The notes: generated from the letters alone by a model not told the origin. A DNA stretch of 64,000 nucleotides from UM-FILTER-40-17 sp032251335 (GCA_032251335.1 JAVVDW010000014.1:22035-86034); one strand, 5' to 3'. Shown: positions 15,830 through 25,673, numbered from the stretch's first letter. Made by a program: numbers and translations.

Positions 15830-16735
15830 ATGCACTTAGAAAATTACATCAGCGATTTACTCTACACCCACGATTGTGTAGTCGTCCCGGGTTTTGGCGC
15901 CTTTCTCACCCGTTATCAGACCGCGGAATTGGATAAAAATACCCATACTTTTTACCCGCCCAAAAAGACTGTGGGCTTCAATATCCGCCTGCAAGAAAAT
16001 GACGGCGTTTTGGCGCATCGCATTGATAAGGAAACCAAAAATGGCCTCAAAAAATCTGTAGCTTTTATAGAAAAAGAAGTCACAGCTTGGCAGCGTCATT
16101 TGGAGCAAAACAAGTTTCTATCGCTCGAAAAATTAGGCGATTTCTCGGTGGACAACCAAGGGAAATGGCAATTTGCGCCGTCTGCAAATGTCAATTTCCT
16201 TCCCGAATCTTTCGGTTTGAGTGCTGTGGTTTCAAAACCCTTAGTCAAAAAACCCATTAAGCGAGTTGTAACTATTCAAGAAACAAAAACGCCATCCACT
16301 TGGTACAAATATGCAGCCGTGGCGGCCGTGGCTGTAAGTGTTGGCGGTTTTTTAGGATTCAATTATTACAACCAACAGGTGTCGCAATACAATTTGGCAG
16401 AAAAGCAAAAAGCCGATAAAATGCTGCAAGAACGCATACAAGCTGCTACATTCCAGCTCAATGTCTCAGATACACCTGTTACCATTCAAATAGTTTCCAA
16501 AAGCTATCCGTACCACGTGATTGCTGGCGCTTTTCGCGAAGAAGAAAACGCCCATAAAAGAATGGAAGAACTCATTCAAAAAGGCTATCAAGCGCGTTTG
16601 CTCGGCACCAATACATACGGTTTGCACCAAGTAGCATTTCAAAGTTTTTCCGATAAATCAACAGCGCTCGAATTTCTTGAAGAAATCCGCACACAGGTCT
16701 TTTCTGATGCTTGGATGTTGATTGAAAACCGCTAA
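15830..16735 (+). CDS. HU-like (CCDC81-type) domain protein with membrane anchor and SPOR domain
   Basis: 301 residues from ATG 15830; an upstream GTG in frame lies in the -7 box. The N-terminal half (LENYISDLLYTHDCVVVPGFGAFLTRYQTAELD and following) matches the tandem HU-like domains of the CCDC81 type found in Bacteroidota. A transmembrane helix follows (YKYAAVAAVAVSVGGFLGFNYY, about residues 164-185). A C-terminal SPOR domain (YPYHVIAGAFREEENAHKRMEELIQKGY to the end) should bind denuded glycan strands in the periplasm. The topology implies a cytoplasmic HU-like part and a periplasmic peptidoglycan-binding part, which would link nucleoid or polymer binding to the division site. That role is inference. 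Confidence 0.85.
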   Translation: MHLENYISDLLYTHDCVVVPGFGAFLTRYQTAELDKNTHTFYPPKKTVGFNIRLQENDGVLAHRIDKETKNGLKKSVAFIEKEVTAWQRHLEQNKFLSLEKLGDFSVDNQGKWQFAPSANVNFLPESFGLSAVVSKPLVKKPIKRVVTIQETKTPSTWYKYAAVAAVAVSVGGFLGFNYYNQQVSQYNLAEKQKADKMLQERIQAATFQLNVSDTPVTIQIVSKSYPYHVIAGAFREEENAHKRMEELIQKGYQARLLGTNTYGLHQVAFQSFSDKSTALEFLEEIRTQVFSDAWMLIENR

Positions 16736-16875
16736 CATTCGCGTCCTTCCTATCTACCCGAAGGTTTATTAGTGCGCATCTGACTGAGGATTGTTTTTGC
16801 GTTGGGAAGTTTTTTGCCCCCAACAGACAGCGAGTCCTTATTAAAAAATTACTTTTGTTCCCGATGAAAACACTT

Positions 16876-16894
16876 GTATTGAGCGCAGTCGAAA
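16876..16894. repeat. Copy of the GAGCGCAGTCGA interspersed motif
   Basis: TATTGAGCGCAGTCGAAAT in the leader of the bioF-like gene. The same core occurs at about 21042-21059 and, reversed, at 25703-25717. Confidence 0.6.
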
Positions 16895-16910
16895 TAAATA
16901 AAATAAACAC

Positions 16911-18044
16911 ATGAAACCAATCCCCAAATCGCTGCTCAAAAAACTTGAAAATCGAAAAGAGATTGGGACTTTCAGAACACTAAAAACAAAAACGGCTTTA
17001 GTAGATTTTTCTTCAAACGATTATTTGGGAATCGCGCGCTTGGATGCCATTTCACTTCGCGCCAAGCAAATTTTGGCAGACTCAGGGCATCCGTCTAACG
17101 GGTCAACCGGATCGCGCTTGCTCACCGGACATCATCCGCTTTTTAAAAAAGTTGAGCTACAGATAGCTACATATCATCAAACCGAAACCGCGCTGGTTTT
17201 CAATTCGGGTTACGACGCTAACATCGGACTTTTTTCTGCACTTCCGCAGCGCAACGACCTCGTTTTTTACGATGCATTTGTGCACGCTTCCATCCGTGAC
17301 GGTTTGCGGCTCTCGAGGGCAAAATCATACAGTTTTAGGCACAATGATTTTGAAGATTTGGCGCGTAAAATCGAAAAAACTAATAACACATCCTCCGTTT
17401 GGGTGATCACCGAAGCCGTATTTTCGATGGACGGCGATTCGCCCGATTGGAAAAACTTAGCAGCCATTTGCAACCGCTTTGAGGTGAACCTTATCATAGA
17501 TGAGGCGCACGCTACCGGGGTTTTAACGCAATTAACAGAAATATACAAGAAAACAACCATAGAAAACCATCTTACAGCCCGTGTGGTGACTTTCGGAAAA
17601 GCCTTGGGTTGCCACGGCGCAGCAGTTTTGGGCAATGCATCGCTCAGAGATTACCTCATCAATTTTGCCGGGAGTTTTATATACACCACAGCACTTCCGC
17701 CAGCGGCATTGGCCACCATTGCGGCGGCTTATGAAAAATTACAAGATAGAATCGGACTTGACAAATTGCATCAAAACATTGATATTTTCAACCGAAGTGT
17801 GGTGAATTTGGGCTTAGAACAACATTTTATTCAGAGCTACTCAGCCGTACATTGCTGTATTGCCCCGGGCAACGAACACGTAAAAATGCTGAGTTTGCAA
17901 CTCGAAAAATCGGGCTTCGATGTCCGCCCCATCCTTTCACCCACAGTGGCCGCCGGAAAAGAAAGACTTCGCTTCTGCCTACACGCCTTCAATACTGAAA
18001 ATGAAATAGAAAGTGCACTCAAGTTGCTCGTAACGCTGTTGTGA
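16911..18044 (+). CDS. bioF: Alpha-oxoamine synthase, probable 8-amino-7-oxononanoate synthase
   Basis: 377 residues, PLP fold type I. The N-terminal FSSNDYLGIARL, GSTGSRLLTGHHPLFKKVE and NSGYDANIGLFSALP segments are typical of BioF-like enzymes. The PLP-binding Asp-Glu is in LIIDEAHATGVL, and the Schiff-base Lys in VVTFGKALGCHGAAV. The C-terminus has RLRFCLHAFNTENEI. BioF condenses pimeloyl thioester with alanine in biotin synthesis, but the same family includes serine palmitoyltransferase and aminoketobutyrate ligase. There are no other biotin genes nearby, so the exact substrate is uncertain. A TACTTTTG box at 16850-16857 is a candidate promoter. Confidence 0.78.
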   Translation: MKPIPKSLLKKLENRKEIGTFRTLKTKTALVDFSSNDYLGIARLDAISLRAKQILADSGHPSNGSTGSRLLTGHHPLFKKVELQIATYHQTETALVFNSGYDANIGLFSALPQRNDLVFYDAFVHASIRDGLRLSRAKSYSFRHNDFEDLARKIEKTNNTSSVWVITEAVFSMDGDSPDWKNLAAICNRFEVNLIIDEAHATGVLTQLTEIYKKTTIENHLTARVVTFGKALGCHGAAVLGNASLRDYLINFAGSFIYTTALPPAALATIAAAYEKLQDRIGLDKLHQNIDIFNRSVVNLGLEQHFIQSYSAVHCCIAPGNEHVKMLSLQLEKSGFDVRPILSPTVAAGKERLRFCLHAFNTENEIESALKLLVTLL

Positions 18045-18052
18045 AAAAAATA

Positions 18053-18083
18053 TTGTTTTGCGTTTGATAAGTTTATATATTTG
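18053..18083 (+). promoter_or_regulatory. Promoter of the first type IX secreted protein gene
   Basis: TTG at 18053-18055, a 20-nt spacer, and TATATTTG at 18076-18083; the ATG follows at 18102. Confidence 0.65.
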
Positions 18084-18101
18084 ATACGTAAAAAAAAGCA
18101 A

Positions 18102-19088
18102 ATGAAGCAATTCTACTTTTTCACTTTACTTTCCGTTCTATTTTATGTTCCTACTGCAACAGGACAAGCACTTCCGATTACGGAGGTGTTTAACTATGCC
18201 GTGGGTAGCAACTTGGGCGGGCAGGGAGGTTGGGTAAATGCCAAGTCGGGGGACGAAGTAACCGTCCAATCCGGAAGCCTTTCTTATGAGGGATTACTCA
18301 TCTCAACCGCCAATTCGGTCACCTTCTCCGGAGCCGGTATCAATCCGCAAATGCCATTCGAATCGCAATCGGGCAATACGGTCTATGCTTCTTTTATCTT
18401 CCGTGTAACCGATTTGTCAACGCTTACCGACACCAACGGGGTTTATTTTGCCGGTTTTGGACTAAGTACGACCGTTTTCGGGGGCACGGTTTGGCTCAGA
18501 ACAGCCGGAACACAATTTAACATTGGTATCAACAAAGCAACTGCGGTAAATGATAACACTTGGCTGTCAACAAATTTTGACACCAACACAGATATTTTTG
18601 TCGTCATAGCGTATGATTTGGCCATAGGGGAAGCCAGAATTTGGGTCAATCCCGTGAAGGACGATTTAGCAACGGATACGCCTCCAACGCCCAGCGGGAC
18701 AGCCAACCTGAACATGACACGCACCAGTTTGAGCCGCTTTTTCTTGCGTCAAGCCTCTGCCACCGAAACACCCACCATTGTTTTTGACGAATTGCGGATT
18801 GGGACAACTTGGGCTTCTGTAACCCCAATACCGACAGTCTCTTTGGAAGATAAATTTAAAAATAGTTTTGCGGTATTCCCAAACCCCGCCACCAATGGTT
18901 TTGTAAACATCAGTTCGGCTTCACTTTCACCCAAAGACATACATGTATATGACGTGTTGGGCAAACTCCTTGTCAAGCAGACCATTTCCGGAACAAGGCT
19001 CAACATTGAAAACCTCAAAGCCGGTGTGTATATTTTAAAAGTGGCACAAGACGGACGTACCGAAACCAAAAAACTCGTAATTAGATAA
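18102..19088 (+). CDS. Secreted protein with type IX secretion sorting domain
   Basis: 328 residues from ATG 18102 (a TTG upstream in frame lies in the -7 box). The signal peptide is MKQFYFFTLLSVLFYVPTATGQA. The middle part (about residues 25-245) is beta-rich with a LamG/concanavalin-like look (TEVFNYAVGSNLGGQGGWVNAKSG, VYASFIFRVTDLS, VFDELRIGTTWASVTP), but no catalytic motif is seen. The C-terminal about 75 residues form a type A sorting domain (FAVFPNPATNGFVNIS, YDVLGKLL, LKAGVYILKV, TKKLVI). This should be exported by Sec and then type IX secretion, and fixed to or released from the cell surface. The ligand is unknown. Confidence 0.88.
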   Translation: MKQFYFFTLLSVLFYVPTATGQALPITEVFNYAVGSNLGGQGGWVNAKSGDEVTVQSGSLSYEGLLISTANSVTFSGAGINPQMPFESQSGNTVYASFIFRVTDLSTLTDTNGVYFAGFGLSTTVFGGTVWLRTAGTQFNIGINKATAVNDNTWLSTNFDTNTDIFVVIAYDLAIGEARIWVNPVKDDLATDTPPTPSGTANLNMTRTSLSRFFLRQASATETPTIVFDELRIGTTWASVTPIPTVSLEDKFKNSFAVFPNPATNGFVNISSASLSPKDIHVYDVLGKLLVKQTISGTRLNIENLKAGVYILKVAQDGRTETKKLVIR

Positions 19089-19186
19089 TTGAAATTTAAT
19101 CTTTTGATAATCTTTTTGCAAAGCAAGCTGCCCCATCATTCTTTAAGTTTGAATGTGATTTTTTTAACCTTTCAAACCTAATGATT

Positions 19187-20896
19187 ATGAAAAAAATTTA
19201 CTTATTGTTCTTTCTACTTTCCGGTACATTACTCTTCGGGCAAACTGCGGGGGTGAATGTGTTTATCAATGAGATACACTATGACAACGCAGGCGGTGAT
19301 GTTGGAGAGGGTGTGGAAATTGCCGGGCCTGCCGGAACAGACTTGACAGGTTGGTCACTTGTCGCTTACAACGGCAATGGAGGCACGTCTTATGCCACAG
19401 TCGATCTTATCGGAAATACCATTCCCAATGAAGGTGGATCCGGTTTTGGCACCTTGTTTTTTCCAATAGCTAATTTACAAAATGGCGCACCCGATGGAAT
19501 TGCCCTTTTCGATGGAACAAACGTTCAATTTCTCAGCTATGAAGGAACTTTTGTTGCCGTAGGAGGTCCTGCTTCAGGTCTAACATCCACAGATATAGGC
19601 GTTATTGAGCCAGGATCGCCAATTGGCGAATCCCTCCAACTCATCGGGACAGGCTCGTTGGCTTCCGACTTTACTTGGACAGGCCCGGTTGCGGAATCTC
19701 CCGGGACGATAAATAACGGTCAGACATTTAATGCTTCACTCGACCCATCTGTCACGATATTATCACCCGCCGATGGCACAACTTTCCCTCCCGGCACCGC
19801 TAATGTCAACGTCACCCTCTCAGTTCAAAATTTTACCGTGGCAACCCCTTCCACAGGCGATGGGTTTATCAAATATACCGTTGATGGCGGTGCTCCGGTT
19901 GACAAGTTCGACACAGCACCCATCTCGCTGAGCCTTCCCTCAGGCCCGCACACCGTTGTTGTGGAATTGGTTGACAACGCCGGCGCAAGTTTGTCGCCTG
20001 CCGCTACGTCAACTGTTAACTTTACCATCGCAGACTTCGTTAGCATTCCGGACATTGCCACACTGCGCGCACAACCTACCGGAGCGAGTAACTTTTATCA
20101 ACTCAACGGAGAAGCTATCCTTACTTTTCAGGCTGCAAACAGAAACCAAAAATTCTTGCAGGATGCCACCGGGGCAATCCTTGTTGATGATCAGCCGGGA
20201 ACAGTCACAACGCTGTACGAACAAGGCGATGGAATTTCAGGGTTCAAGGGGACACTGACTACCTTTGCAGGAGTTTTGGAATTTGTCCCGTTTGAAAACA
20301 CAAACGCGGCAACATCTAATGATAATTCAATTAATAACCAGGTTGTTACCATCGATATGTTAAATACGAATGTCGATGCGTTTGAATCCGAAATCGTGCG
20401 TTTGGAAAATGTCACCTTCGTAGAAGGGGATGGTTCGGCCACTTTTGCCGGCAGCACAAATTACAACATAACAGACGGGGTAAACACCATGCGGTTTCGC
20501 ACCCAATACCCCGAATCGGGCCTCAACGGGTCACTAATCCCGACAACGCCCCAAACCATGGACGTACTCGTTTCCGAGAATAACGGCATAGCTCAGGTGA
20601 TACCATTTTTTATTGACCCTGTCTCCGGATTTACATTGTCCGAAAAAGATTTTTCATTCGGCACAGCATCTTTCAAGGTCTATCCAAACCCAGTGAGCAC
20701 CGGTATCGTCAACATTGTTTCGACCCGAAACGGTAGCAAGACCGTCGCAATATTTGACATACTCGGCAAAGAAATGTTGCGTACCCAACTCAACGGCACT
20801 ACGCTCGATGTGAGCCAACTCAACAACGGGATTTACATCTTGAAAATTGAAGAAGACGGCAAAACAACCAGCAAAAAACTGATTGTTCAGCAATAA
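19187..20896 (+). CDS. Secreted lamin-tail-domain protein with type IX sorting domain
   Basis: 569 residues from ATG 19187; ATG at 19181 adds two residues. Order: signal peptide (KKIYLLFFLLSGTLLFGQ); a lamin-tail domain (VFINEIHYDNAGGDVGEGVEIAG to the TWTGPVAESPG segment, about residues 22-175); an Ig-like chitobiase/BIg-type segment (VTILSPADGTTFPPGTANVNV to about residue 280); an OB-like segment (FYQLNGEAILTFQ to about 470); and a C-terminal type A sorting domain (FKVYPNPVSTGIVNI, FDILGKEML, LNNGIYILKI, SKKLIV). Lamin-tail domains occur in secreted nucleases and adhesins, but no nuclease domain is present. It probably acts outside the cell; the ligand is unknown. It ends at the 20917 terminator. 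Confidence 0.87.
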   Translation: MKKIYLLFFLLSGTLLFGQTAGVNVFINEIHYDNAGGDVGEGVEIAGPAGTDLTGWSLVAYNGNGGTSYATVDLIGNTIPNEGGSGFGTLFFPIANLQNGAPDGIALFDGTNVQFLSYEGTFVAVGGPASGLTSTDIGVIEPGSPIGESLQLIGTGSLASDFTWTGPVAESPGTINNGQTFNASLDPSVTILSPADGTTFPPGTANVNVTLSVQNFTVATPSTGDGFIKYTVDGGAPVDKFDTAPISLSLPSGPHTVVVELVDNAGASLSPAATSTVNFTIADFVSIPDIATLRAQPTGASNFYQLNGEAILTFQAANRNQKFLQDATGAILVDDQPGTVTTLYEQGDGISGFKGTLTTFAGVLEFVPFENTNAATSNDNSINNQVVTIDMLNTNVDAFESEIVRLENVTFVEGDGSATFAGSTNYNITDGVNTMRFRTQYPESGLNGSLIPTTPQTMDVLVSENNGIAQVIPFFIDPVSGFTLSEKDFSFGTASFKVYPNPVSTGIVNIVSTRNGSKTVAIFDILGKEMLRTQLNGTTLDVSQLNNGIYILKIEEDGKTTSKKLIVQQ

Positions 20897-20916
20897 ATTT
20901 TAGTTGATCACAGATA

Positions 20917-20945
20917 AAAACCCGCCACCTGGCGGGTTTTGTTGT
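20917..20945 (+). terminator. Intrinsic terminator after the lamin-tail protein gene
   Basis: AAAACCCGCC (20917-20926) pairs with GGCGGGTTTT (20931-20940) around ACCT, followed by GTTGTTTT. Confidence 0.88.
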
Positions 20946-21320
20946 TTTATAGATGTTGGTTGACCCTCTGGCCTATCTTACTGAAAAACAATGACCTGTA
21001 ATGCTGAACACGTTTCAGCATCTCACTGAAGGGAATGTCACCCCGAGCGCAGTCGAGCGGCAAGACCCTGAAATAAATTCAGGGTGACAGTTCGGAGTGT
21101 TTTTGGGTGACAGTTCGGGGTGATGTTGGGTGACTGTTGAATAGGTTGTTTTATCTTCAAAGAGCCTCCTTGATTTTCAATATTTTAATCGTAGGTCAAA
21201 AACATCCCACAAGTTTTTAAAATTGGCATTAGCATCGTAATATCGATATATCAAAGAATATTGTCTCGAAACATATAGCTGCATTGGTAAGAAAATCATA
21301 AAAACCTGACAATTATCATT

Positions 21321-21348
21321 TTGTCTATTCGTTTTTGTTGTAACTTTG
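21321..21348 (+). promoter_or_regulatory. Promoter of the metal-efflux operon
   Basis: TTG at 21321-21323, a 17-nt spacer, and TAACTTTG at 21341-21348. The first ATG (21354) lies 5 nt after the box, so the leader would be extremely short. Confidence 0.6.
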
Positions 21349-21353
21349 CGCTT

Positions 21354-21770
21354 ATGTATCGGAAAAGCACAAAATTGATTTCTCTTTTGATGGCATGTAT
21401 TGTAATGCTATCAACAACCTCTTTTACGATTCATCAACATTTTTGTGGTGATGAAATCACCGATATAGCCATTTTTACACATGCCGAAGGTTGTGGTATG
21501 GAAGCCGTAGCTGAAACACCGCAAAGCACCTGCCACACCCCAAAAAAATCCTGCTGCAACGACCGCATGGTTTTGGTGCAAGGCCAAGACCAGATAAATC
21601 CCGCCGTGGAGGCCTTGTCCATTGACCACCAGATCTTTTTGGCGGCAGTTGTTTACAGTTTTGATTATTTGTTTTTTGATCCTTCAAAAAATGTTCCGGA
21701 GGAATTTCACTATTATCCGCCTCCGATTGTACAAGAAATTACCATACTTCACCAGGTTTTCCGCATTTGA
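21354..21770 (+). CDS. Small Cys-rich exported protein (HYC_CC_PP-type)
   Basis: 138 residues from ATG 21354. The N-terminus is hydrophobic (LISLLMACIVMLSTTSFTIHQHFCG), serving as signal or anchor. It is followed by His/Cys patches: HQHFCGDE, HAEGCGMEA, STCHTPKKSCCNDR, and a Pro-rich HYYPPP near the end. This pattern of a His-x-x-Cys, a Cys-Cys pair and a late Pro-Pro is typical of a small Bacteroidota family found beside heavy-metal efflux genes. The thiols and imidazoles suggest soft-metal binding in the envelope. It precedes cusA by 90 nt. Metal binding is inferred. Confidence 0.78.
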   Translation: MYRKSTKLISLLMACIVMLSTTSFTIHQHFCGDEITDIAIFTHAEGCGMEAVAETPQSTCHTPKKSCCNDRMVLVQGQDQINPAVEALSIDHQIFLAAVVYSFDYLFFDPSKNVPEEFHYYPPPIVQEITILHQVFRI

Positions 21771-21860
21771 TTTTTTAGAATGAACCGGCCGTATTTTGGC
21801 CGCGATGAACTGAAATTTTAACCATTTTCAGTAGTTTTTTCATTCAAAAAAATCAAAAAA

Positions 21861-24800
21861 ATGCTTTCAAAAGTCATACGCTATTTTCTGGAAAACAGGT
21901 TGGTCACCGCCCTGCTGTTGCTGTCGTTTATTTCGTGGGGGTTGATGACGGCCCCGTTCAATTGGGACACCGGATTTCTTCCCAAAGACCCCGTTCCCGT
22001 TGATGCCATTCCCGATATCGGCGAAAACCAACAAATCGTTTTTACCAATTGGCCCGGTCGCTCTCCGCAGGATATAGAAGATCAGATTACCTATCCGCTC
22101 ACCACTTCTTTGTTGGGCATCCCGGGCGTAAAATCCATCCGAAGCTCCTCCGTGTTTGGCTTTTCGATGATCAACATTATTTTTGATGAAGAGGTGGAGT
22201 TTTACTGGTCGCGGTCACGGGTACTCGAAAAACTCAATTCGCTGCCGGCCAACCTCCTCCCCAACGATGTGCAACCCACTTTAGGCCCAGATGCCACCGC
22301 TTTGGGTCAGGTGTTTTGGTACACTTTAGAAGGCCGCGATTCGCTGGGCAATGTCACCGGTGGATGGGATTTGCACGAACTGCGTACCATCCAGGATTTT
22401 TATGTCAAATACGGGTTGAATGCCGTGGAAGGCGTTTCGGAAGTGGCTTCGGTAGGCGGTTATGTACAGGAATACCAAATTGATGTCAATCCCGAAGCCT
22501 TGAAATCCTACCGGATTGGTTTGGACAAAGTGGCTTTGGCGGTCAAAAATGCCAACCGCGACATTGGCGCACAAACTGTGGAAATCAACAAAGCGGAATA
22601 TTTTGTACGTGGTTTGGGCTATATAAAATCGATTGCGGATATAGAAAACGCAGTGGTAGCAGTGAACAACAACATTCCGATTTTGATCAAAGACATCGGC
22701 GTGGTCAATCTAGGGCCGGCACCGCGCCGTGGGGTGTTAGACAAAGGCGGGGCAGAGGTGGTAGGTGGCGTGGTCGTGGCCCGCTACGGGGCCAATCCGT
22801 TAGAAGTCATCAACCAGGTAAAAGAAAAAATAAAAGTACTCGCGCCCGGATTGCCTACCAAGGTATTGAAAGACGGAACCGTCAGCCGGGTAACCATCGT
22901 TCCTTTTTACGATCGGACCCAACTCATCCACGAAACCATCGGCACGTTGGAAACCGCACTTTCGCATGAGATACTCATCAGTATTTTGGTCGTCATCGTG
23001 CTGGTGCTCAACCTGCGGGCTTCAGTTTTGATATCGAGTCTGTTGCCGGTTGCCGTACTGATGACTTTTGTGGTGATGCGCTATACCGGTGTCGATGCCA
23101 ATGTGGTTGCGCTCTCAGGAATTGCCATCGCCATCGGCGTGATGGTGGACGTAGGGATCGTGTTTGTCGAAAACATCATCCGGCACCTTGAATTGCCCGA
23201 AAACAAAGGTAAAAAAGGCAAGGCTTTGGTTGAACTGATCCACAGCTCAACAGCGGAAGTGGCTTCTGCCATCACCACGGCTTTGGCGACGACGGTGGTC
23301 AGCTTCCTGCCGGTATTTTTTATGGAAAACGCGGAAGGTAAATTGTTCAGGCCGCTGGCTTTCACCAAAACTTTTGCCCTTTCAGCCTCTTTTATATTGG
23401 GGATCATCGTGCTGCCTACGCTGGCATATTGGTTTTTCTCCGCCGGTCCCAAAAAAGAAAAAACCAAAAAAATAGGAAATATCAGCCTGGCCGTGGCCGG
23501 TGTGGTTTTTGCTTTTTACTTCAGTATGTGGTTGCCATTGGCATTGACTTTAATCGGTTTAAAAAACATTTTTCGGGATAAACTTCCTCAAAAGTTTGGC
23601 AAATACACCACCGAAATTACCCTCGGTATCGTGTTGGCCGTGACAGTTTTTCTGCTTACCGAAGAGTGGCGGCCTTTGGGACACGGCAACAACCTCATCG
23701 TCAATTTTCTTTTTGTGGGGATTTTGCTTTCACTGATATTGGGCGTTTTGATGACCATCGTGCATTACTACGAACCCATTCTGAAATGGTGTTTGGAGAA
23801 CAAGAAAAAATTCTTATTGATACCCGGCTTTTTCGTCACCTTCGGGATTGTTATTTGGCTGGGTTTTGCCACTACTTTCGGGTGGATTTCTTATGGTTTT
23901 GACAAGTTGGGAATCAACATCCGCACGACCTCGGTGTGGTCGGGTTTAGCCAATGCCTTTCCCGGCACGGGCAAAGAATTTATGCCGCCGCTCAACGAGG
24001 GCAGCTTTTTGTTGATGCCCACCTCCATGCCGCATGCGGGAATTGAGCAAAACAAAGATGTGTTGCAAACCTTAGATCGCGCTTTGGCCAACATACCCGA
24101 AGTGGAAATGGCCGTGGGAAAATTGGGGCGGACTGAAAGTGCGCTCGATCCGGCGCCGATTTCGATGTATGAAACCATCGTCAATTACAAACCCGAATAT
24201 ATGGTGGATGAAGACGGGCATCGAATCACTTTTAAAACAGATAGGGACGGAAAATTTGTGTTGAGATCTGGCGAAACGGTTTCGCAAGAAGAAGCCCTGG
24301 CAAAAGGGGTTTCTCAAAAAGATTTGATTAGAAAAGAGAATGGGGAATATTTTAGGAATTGGCGGCCACAAATCAAAAACCCCGATGATATTTGGGAAGA
24401 AATCGTGCGTGTCACGAAACTTCCTGGCGTGACTTCCGCACCCAAATTGCAACCCATCCAAACGCGACTTATCATGCTGCAAACCGGTATGCGCGCGCCT
24501 ATGGGCATCAAGGTTTACGGACCCGATCTCAAAACGATTGAAGCCTTTGGTATGGAGCTCGAAGCCATTTTGCAACAAGTTCCTTCCATCAAAACAGAAT
24601 CGGTTTTCGCCGATCGCATTGTGGGAAAACCTTATTTGGAATTAGACATTCAGCGGGAAAACATTGCCCGCTACGGATTGAGTGTGGAGCAGTTGCAGCA
24701 AGCCATTGAAGTGGCCATCGGCGGCATGCCTGTCACCACTACAGTGGAAGGCAGGGAGCGCTTTCCGGTGCGTGTTCGCTACCCGAGGGAATTGCGCGAC

Positions 24801-25673
24801 AACCCTGAGAAAATCAAAAACATCCTGATTCCCACACCGTCCGGCACACAAATTCCGTTGGGCGATTTGGTCAAAATTAACTACGTGCGCGGCCCACAAA
24901 TGATCAAAAGCGAAGAAACCTTTTTGGTTGGCTACGTGCTGTTTGACAAGAAAGAAGACCGCGCGGAAGTGGATGTGGTAGAAGAAGCCCAAAGGTTTAT
25001 CGATCAAAAAGTACAATCGGGCGCGTTGAAAGTCCCTGCCGGTATCAGCTATAAGTTTTCCGGCAGTTATGAGAATCAAATCAGGGCTACCAAACGCCTG
25101 GCAATCGTGATCCCGATCAGCCTGATACTCATCTTCCTGCTGTTGTATTTTCAATTCAAGACCATCACCGCTTCTGCCATTCACTTTTCGGGTGTTTTTG
25201 TCGCCTTTGCGGGCGGTTTCCTAATGATTTGGCTTTACGGGCAAGGCTGGTTTATGAATTTTGACATCGCGGGTATCAATATGCGTGATTTGTTTCAAAT
25301 GCACACCATCAACCTGAGTGTGGCGGTTTGGGTTGGGTTTATTGCCTTGTTCGGCATTGCCACCGATGACGGCGTGATTATGGGAACCTACATCCATCAG
25401 GTTTTTGAAGAACGCAATCCGCAAACAGTGCCGGAGGTTCGCGCAGCTGTGTTGGAAGCAGGCAAAAAACGGGTGCGCCCGGCCATGATGACTGCTGCCG
25501 TGGCCATCATCGCTTTGTTGCCGGTGCTGACCTCGTCCGGAAAAGGTTCGGACATCATGATTCCCATGGCCATCCCTACTTTTGGCGGGATGCTGCTGCA
25601 GGTGATGACGATGTTTGTAGTGCCTGTTTTTCAGGCGATTTGGCGGGAGCATGCAGTTAGTAAAGAAAAATAA
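21861..25673 (+). CDS. cusA: CusA/CzcA-type heavy-metal efflux RND transporter
   Basis: 1270 residues, the inner-membrane proton-driven pump of a tripartite efflux complex. Typical heavy-metal RND features are the N-terminal TM1 and NWPGRSPQDIEDQITYPLTTSLLGIPGVKSIRSSS. In TM4, GIAIAIGVMVDVGIVFVENIIRH holds the acidic residue of the proton relay. Residues about 700-830 contain the EFMPPLNEGSFLLMPTSMPH segment, and the C-terminal repeat has GFIALFGIATDDGVIMGTYI. It is about 200 residues longer than enteric CusA. The extra sequence includes added membrane segments at about residues 535-640 (KKEKTKKIGNISLAVAGVVF onward) and a charged insert near residues 775-840. It is co-transcribed with cusC, a four-helix-bundle gene and cusB. 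HMBD and DUF3347 in CusB point to Cu/Ag, but Co/Zn/Cd cannot be excluded. Confidence 0.94.
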   Translation: MLSKVIRYFLENRLVTALLLLSFISWGLMTAPFNWDTGFLPKDPVPVDAIPDIGENQQIVFTNWPGRSPQDIEDQITYPLTTSLLGIPGVKSIRSSSVFGFSMINIIFDEEVEFYWSRSRVLEKLNSLPANLLPNDVQPTLGPDATALGQVFWYTLEGRDSLGNVTGGWDLHELRTIQDFYVKYGLNAVEGVSEVASVGGYVQEYQIDVNPEALKSYRIGLDKVALAVKNANRDIGAQTVEINKAEYFVRGLGYIKSIADIENAVVAVNNNIPILIKDIGVVNLGPAPRRGVLDKGGAEVVGGVVVARYGANPLEVINQVKEKIKVLAPGLPTKVLKDGTVSRVTIVPFYDRTQLIHETIGTLETALSHEILISILVVIVLVLNLRASVLISSLLPVAVLMTFVVMRYTGVDANVVALSGIAIAIGVMVDVGIVFVENIIRHLELPENKGKKGKALVELIHSSTAEVASAITTALATTVVSFLPVFFMENAEGKLFRPLAFTKTFALSASFILGIIVLPTLAYWFFSAGPKKEKTKKIGNISLAVAGVVFAFYFSMWLPLALTLIGLKNIFRDKLPQKFGKYTTEITLGIVLAVTVFLLTEEWRPLGHGNNLIVNFLFVGILLSLILGVLMTIVHYYEPILKWCLENKKKFLLIPGFFVTFGIVIWLGFATTFGWISYGFDKLGINIRTTSVWSGLANAFPGTGKEFMPPLNEGSFLLMPTSMPHAGIEQNKDVLQTLDRALANIPEVEMAVGKLGRTESALDPAPISMYETIVNYKPEYMVDEDGHRITFKTDRDGKFVLRSGETVSQEEALAKGVSQKDLIRKENGEYFRNWRPQIKNPDDIWEEIVRVTKLPGVTSAPKLQPIQTRLIMLQTGMRAPMGIKVYGPDLKTIEAFGMELEAILQQVPSIKTESVFADRIVGKPYLELDIQRENIARYGLSVEQLQQAIEVAIGGMPVTTTVEGRERFPVRVRYPRELRDNPEKIKNILIPTPSGTQIPLGDLVKINYVRGPQMIKSEETFLVGYVLFDKKEDRAEVDVVEEAQRFIDQKVQSGALKVPAGISYKFSGSYENQIRATKRLAIVIPISLILIFLLLYFQFKTITASAIHFSGVFVAFAGGFLMIWLYGQGWFMNFDIAGINMRDLFQMHTINLSVAVWVGFIALFGIATDDGVIMGTYIHQVFEERNPQTVPEVRAAVLEAGKKRVRPAMMTAAVAIIALLPVLTSSGKGSDIMIPMAIPTFGGMLLQVMTMFVVPVFQAIWREHAVSKEK

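Larger units (their letters stand above)
20897..21353. other. 457-nt intergenic region with terminator and repeat hairpins
   Basis: No gene is seen. It holds the terminator at 20917-20945, the hairpin ATGCTGAA/TTCAGCAT at 21001-21021, and a copy of CGAGCGCAGTCGAG near 21044-21057. Further on are the hairpin ACCCTGAA/TTCAGGGT at 21065-21085 and two copies of GGTGACAGTTCGG (about 21083 and 21106), with a decayed third at 21128. This looks like a mosaic of interspersed intergenic repeats. The promoter of the next gene is at the right end. Confidence 0.65.
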
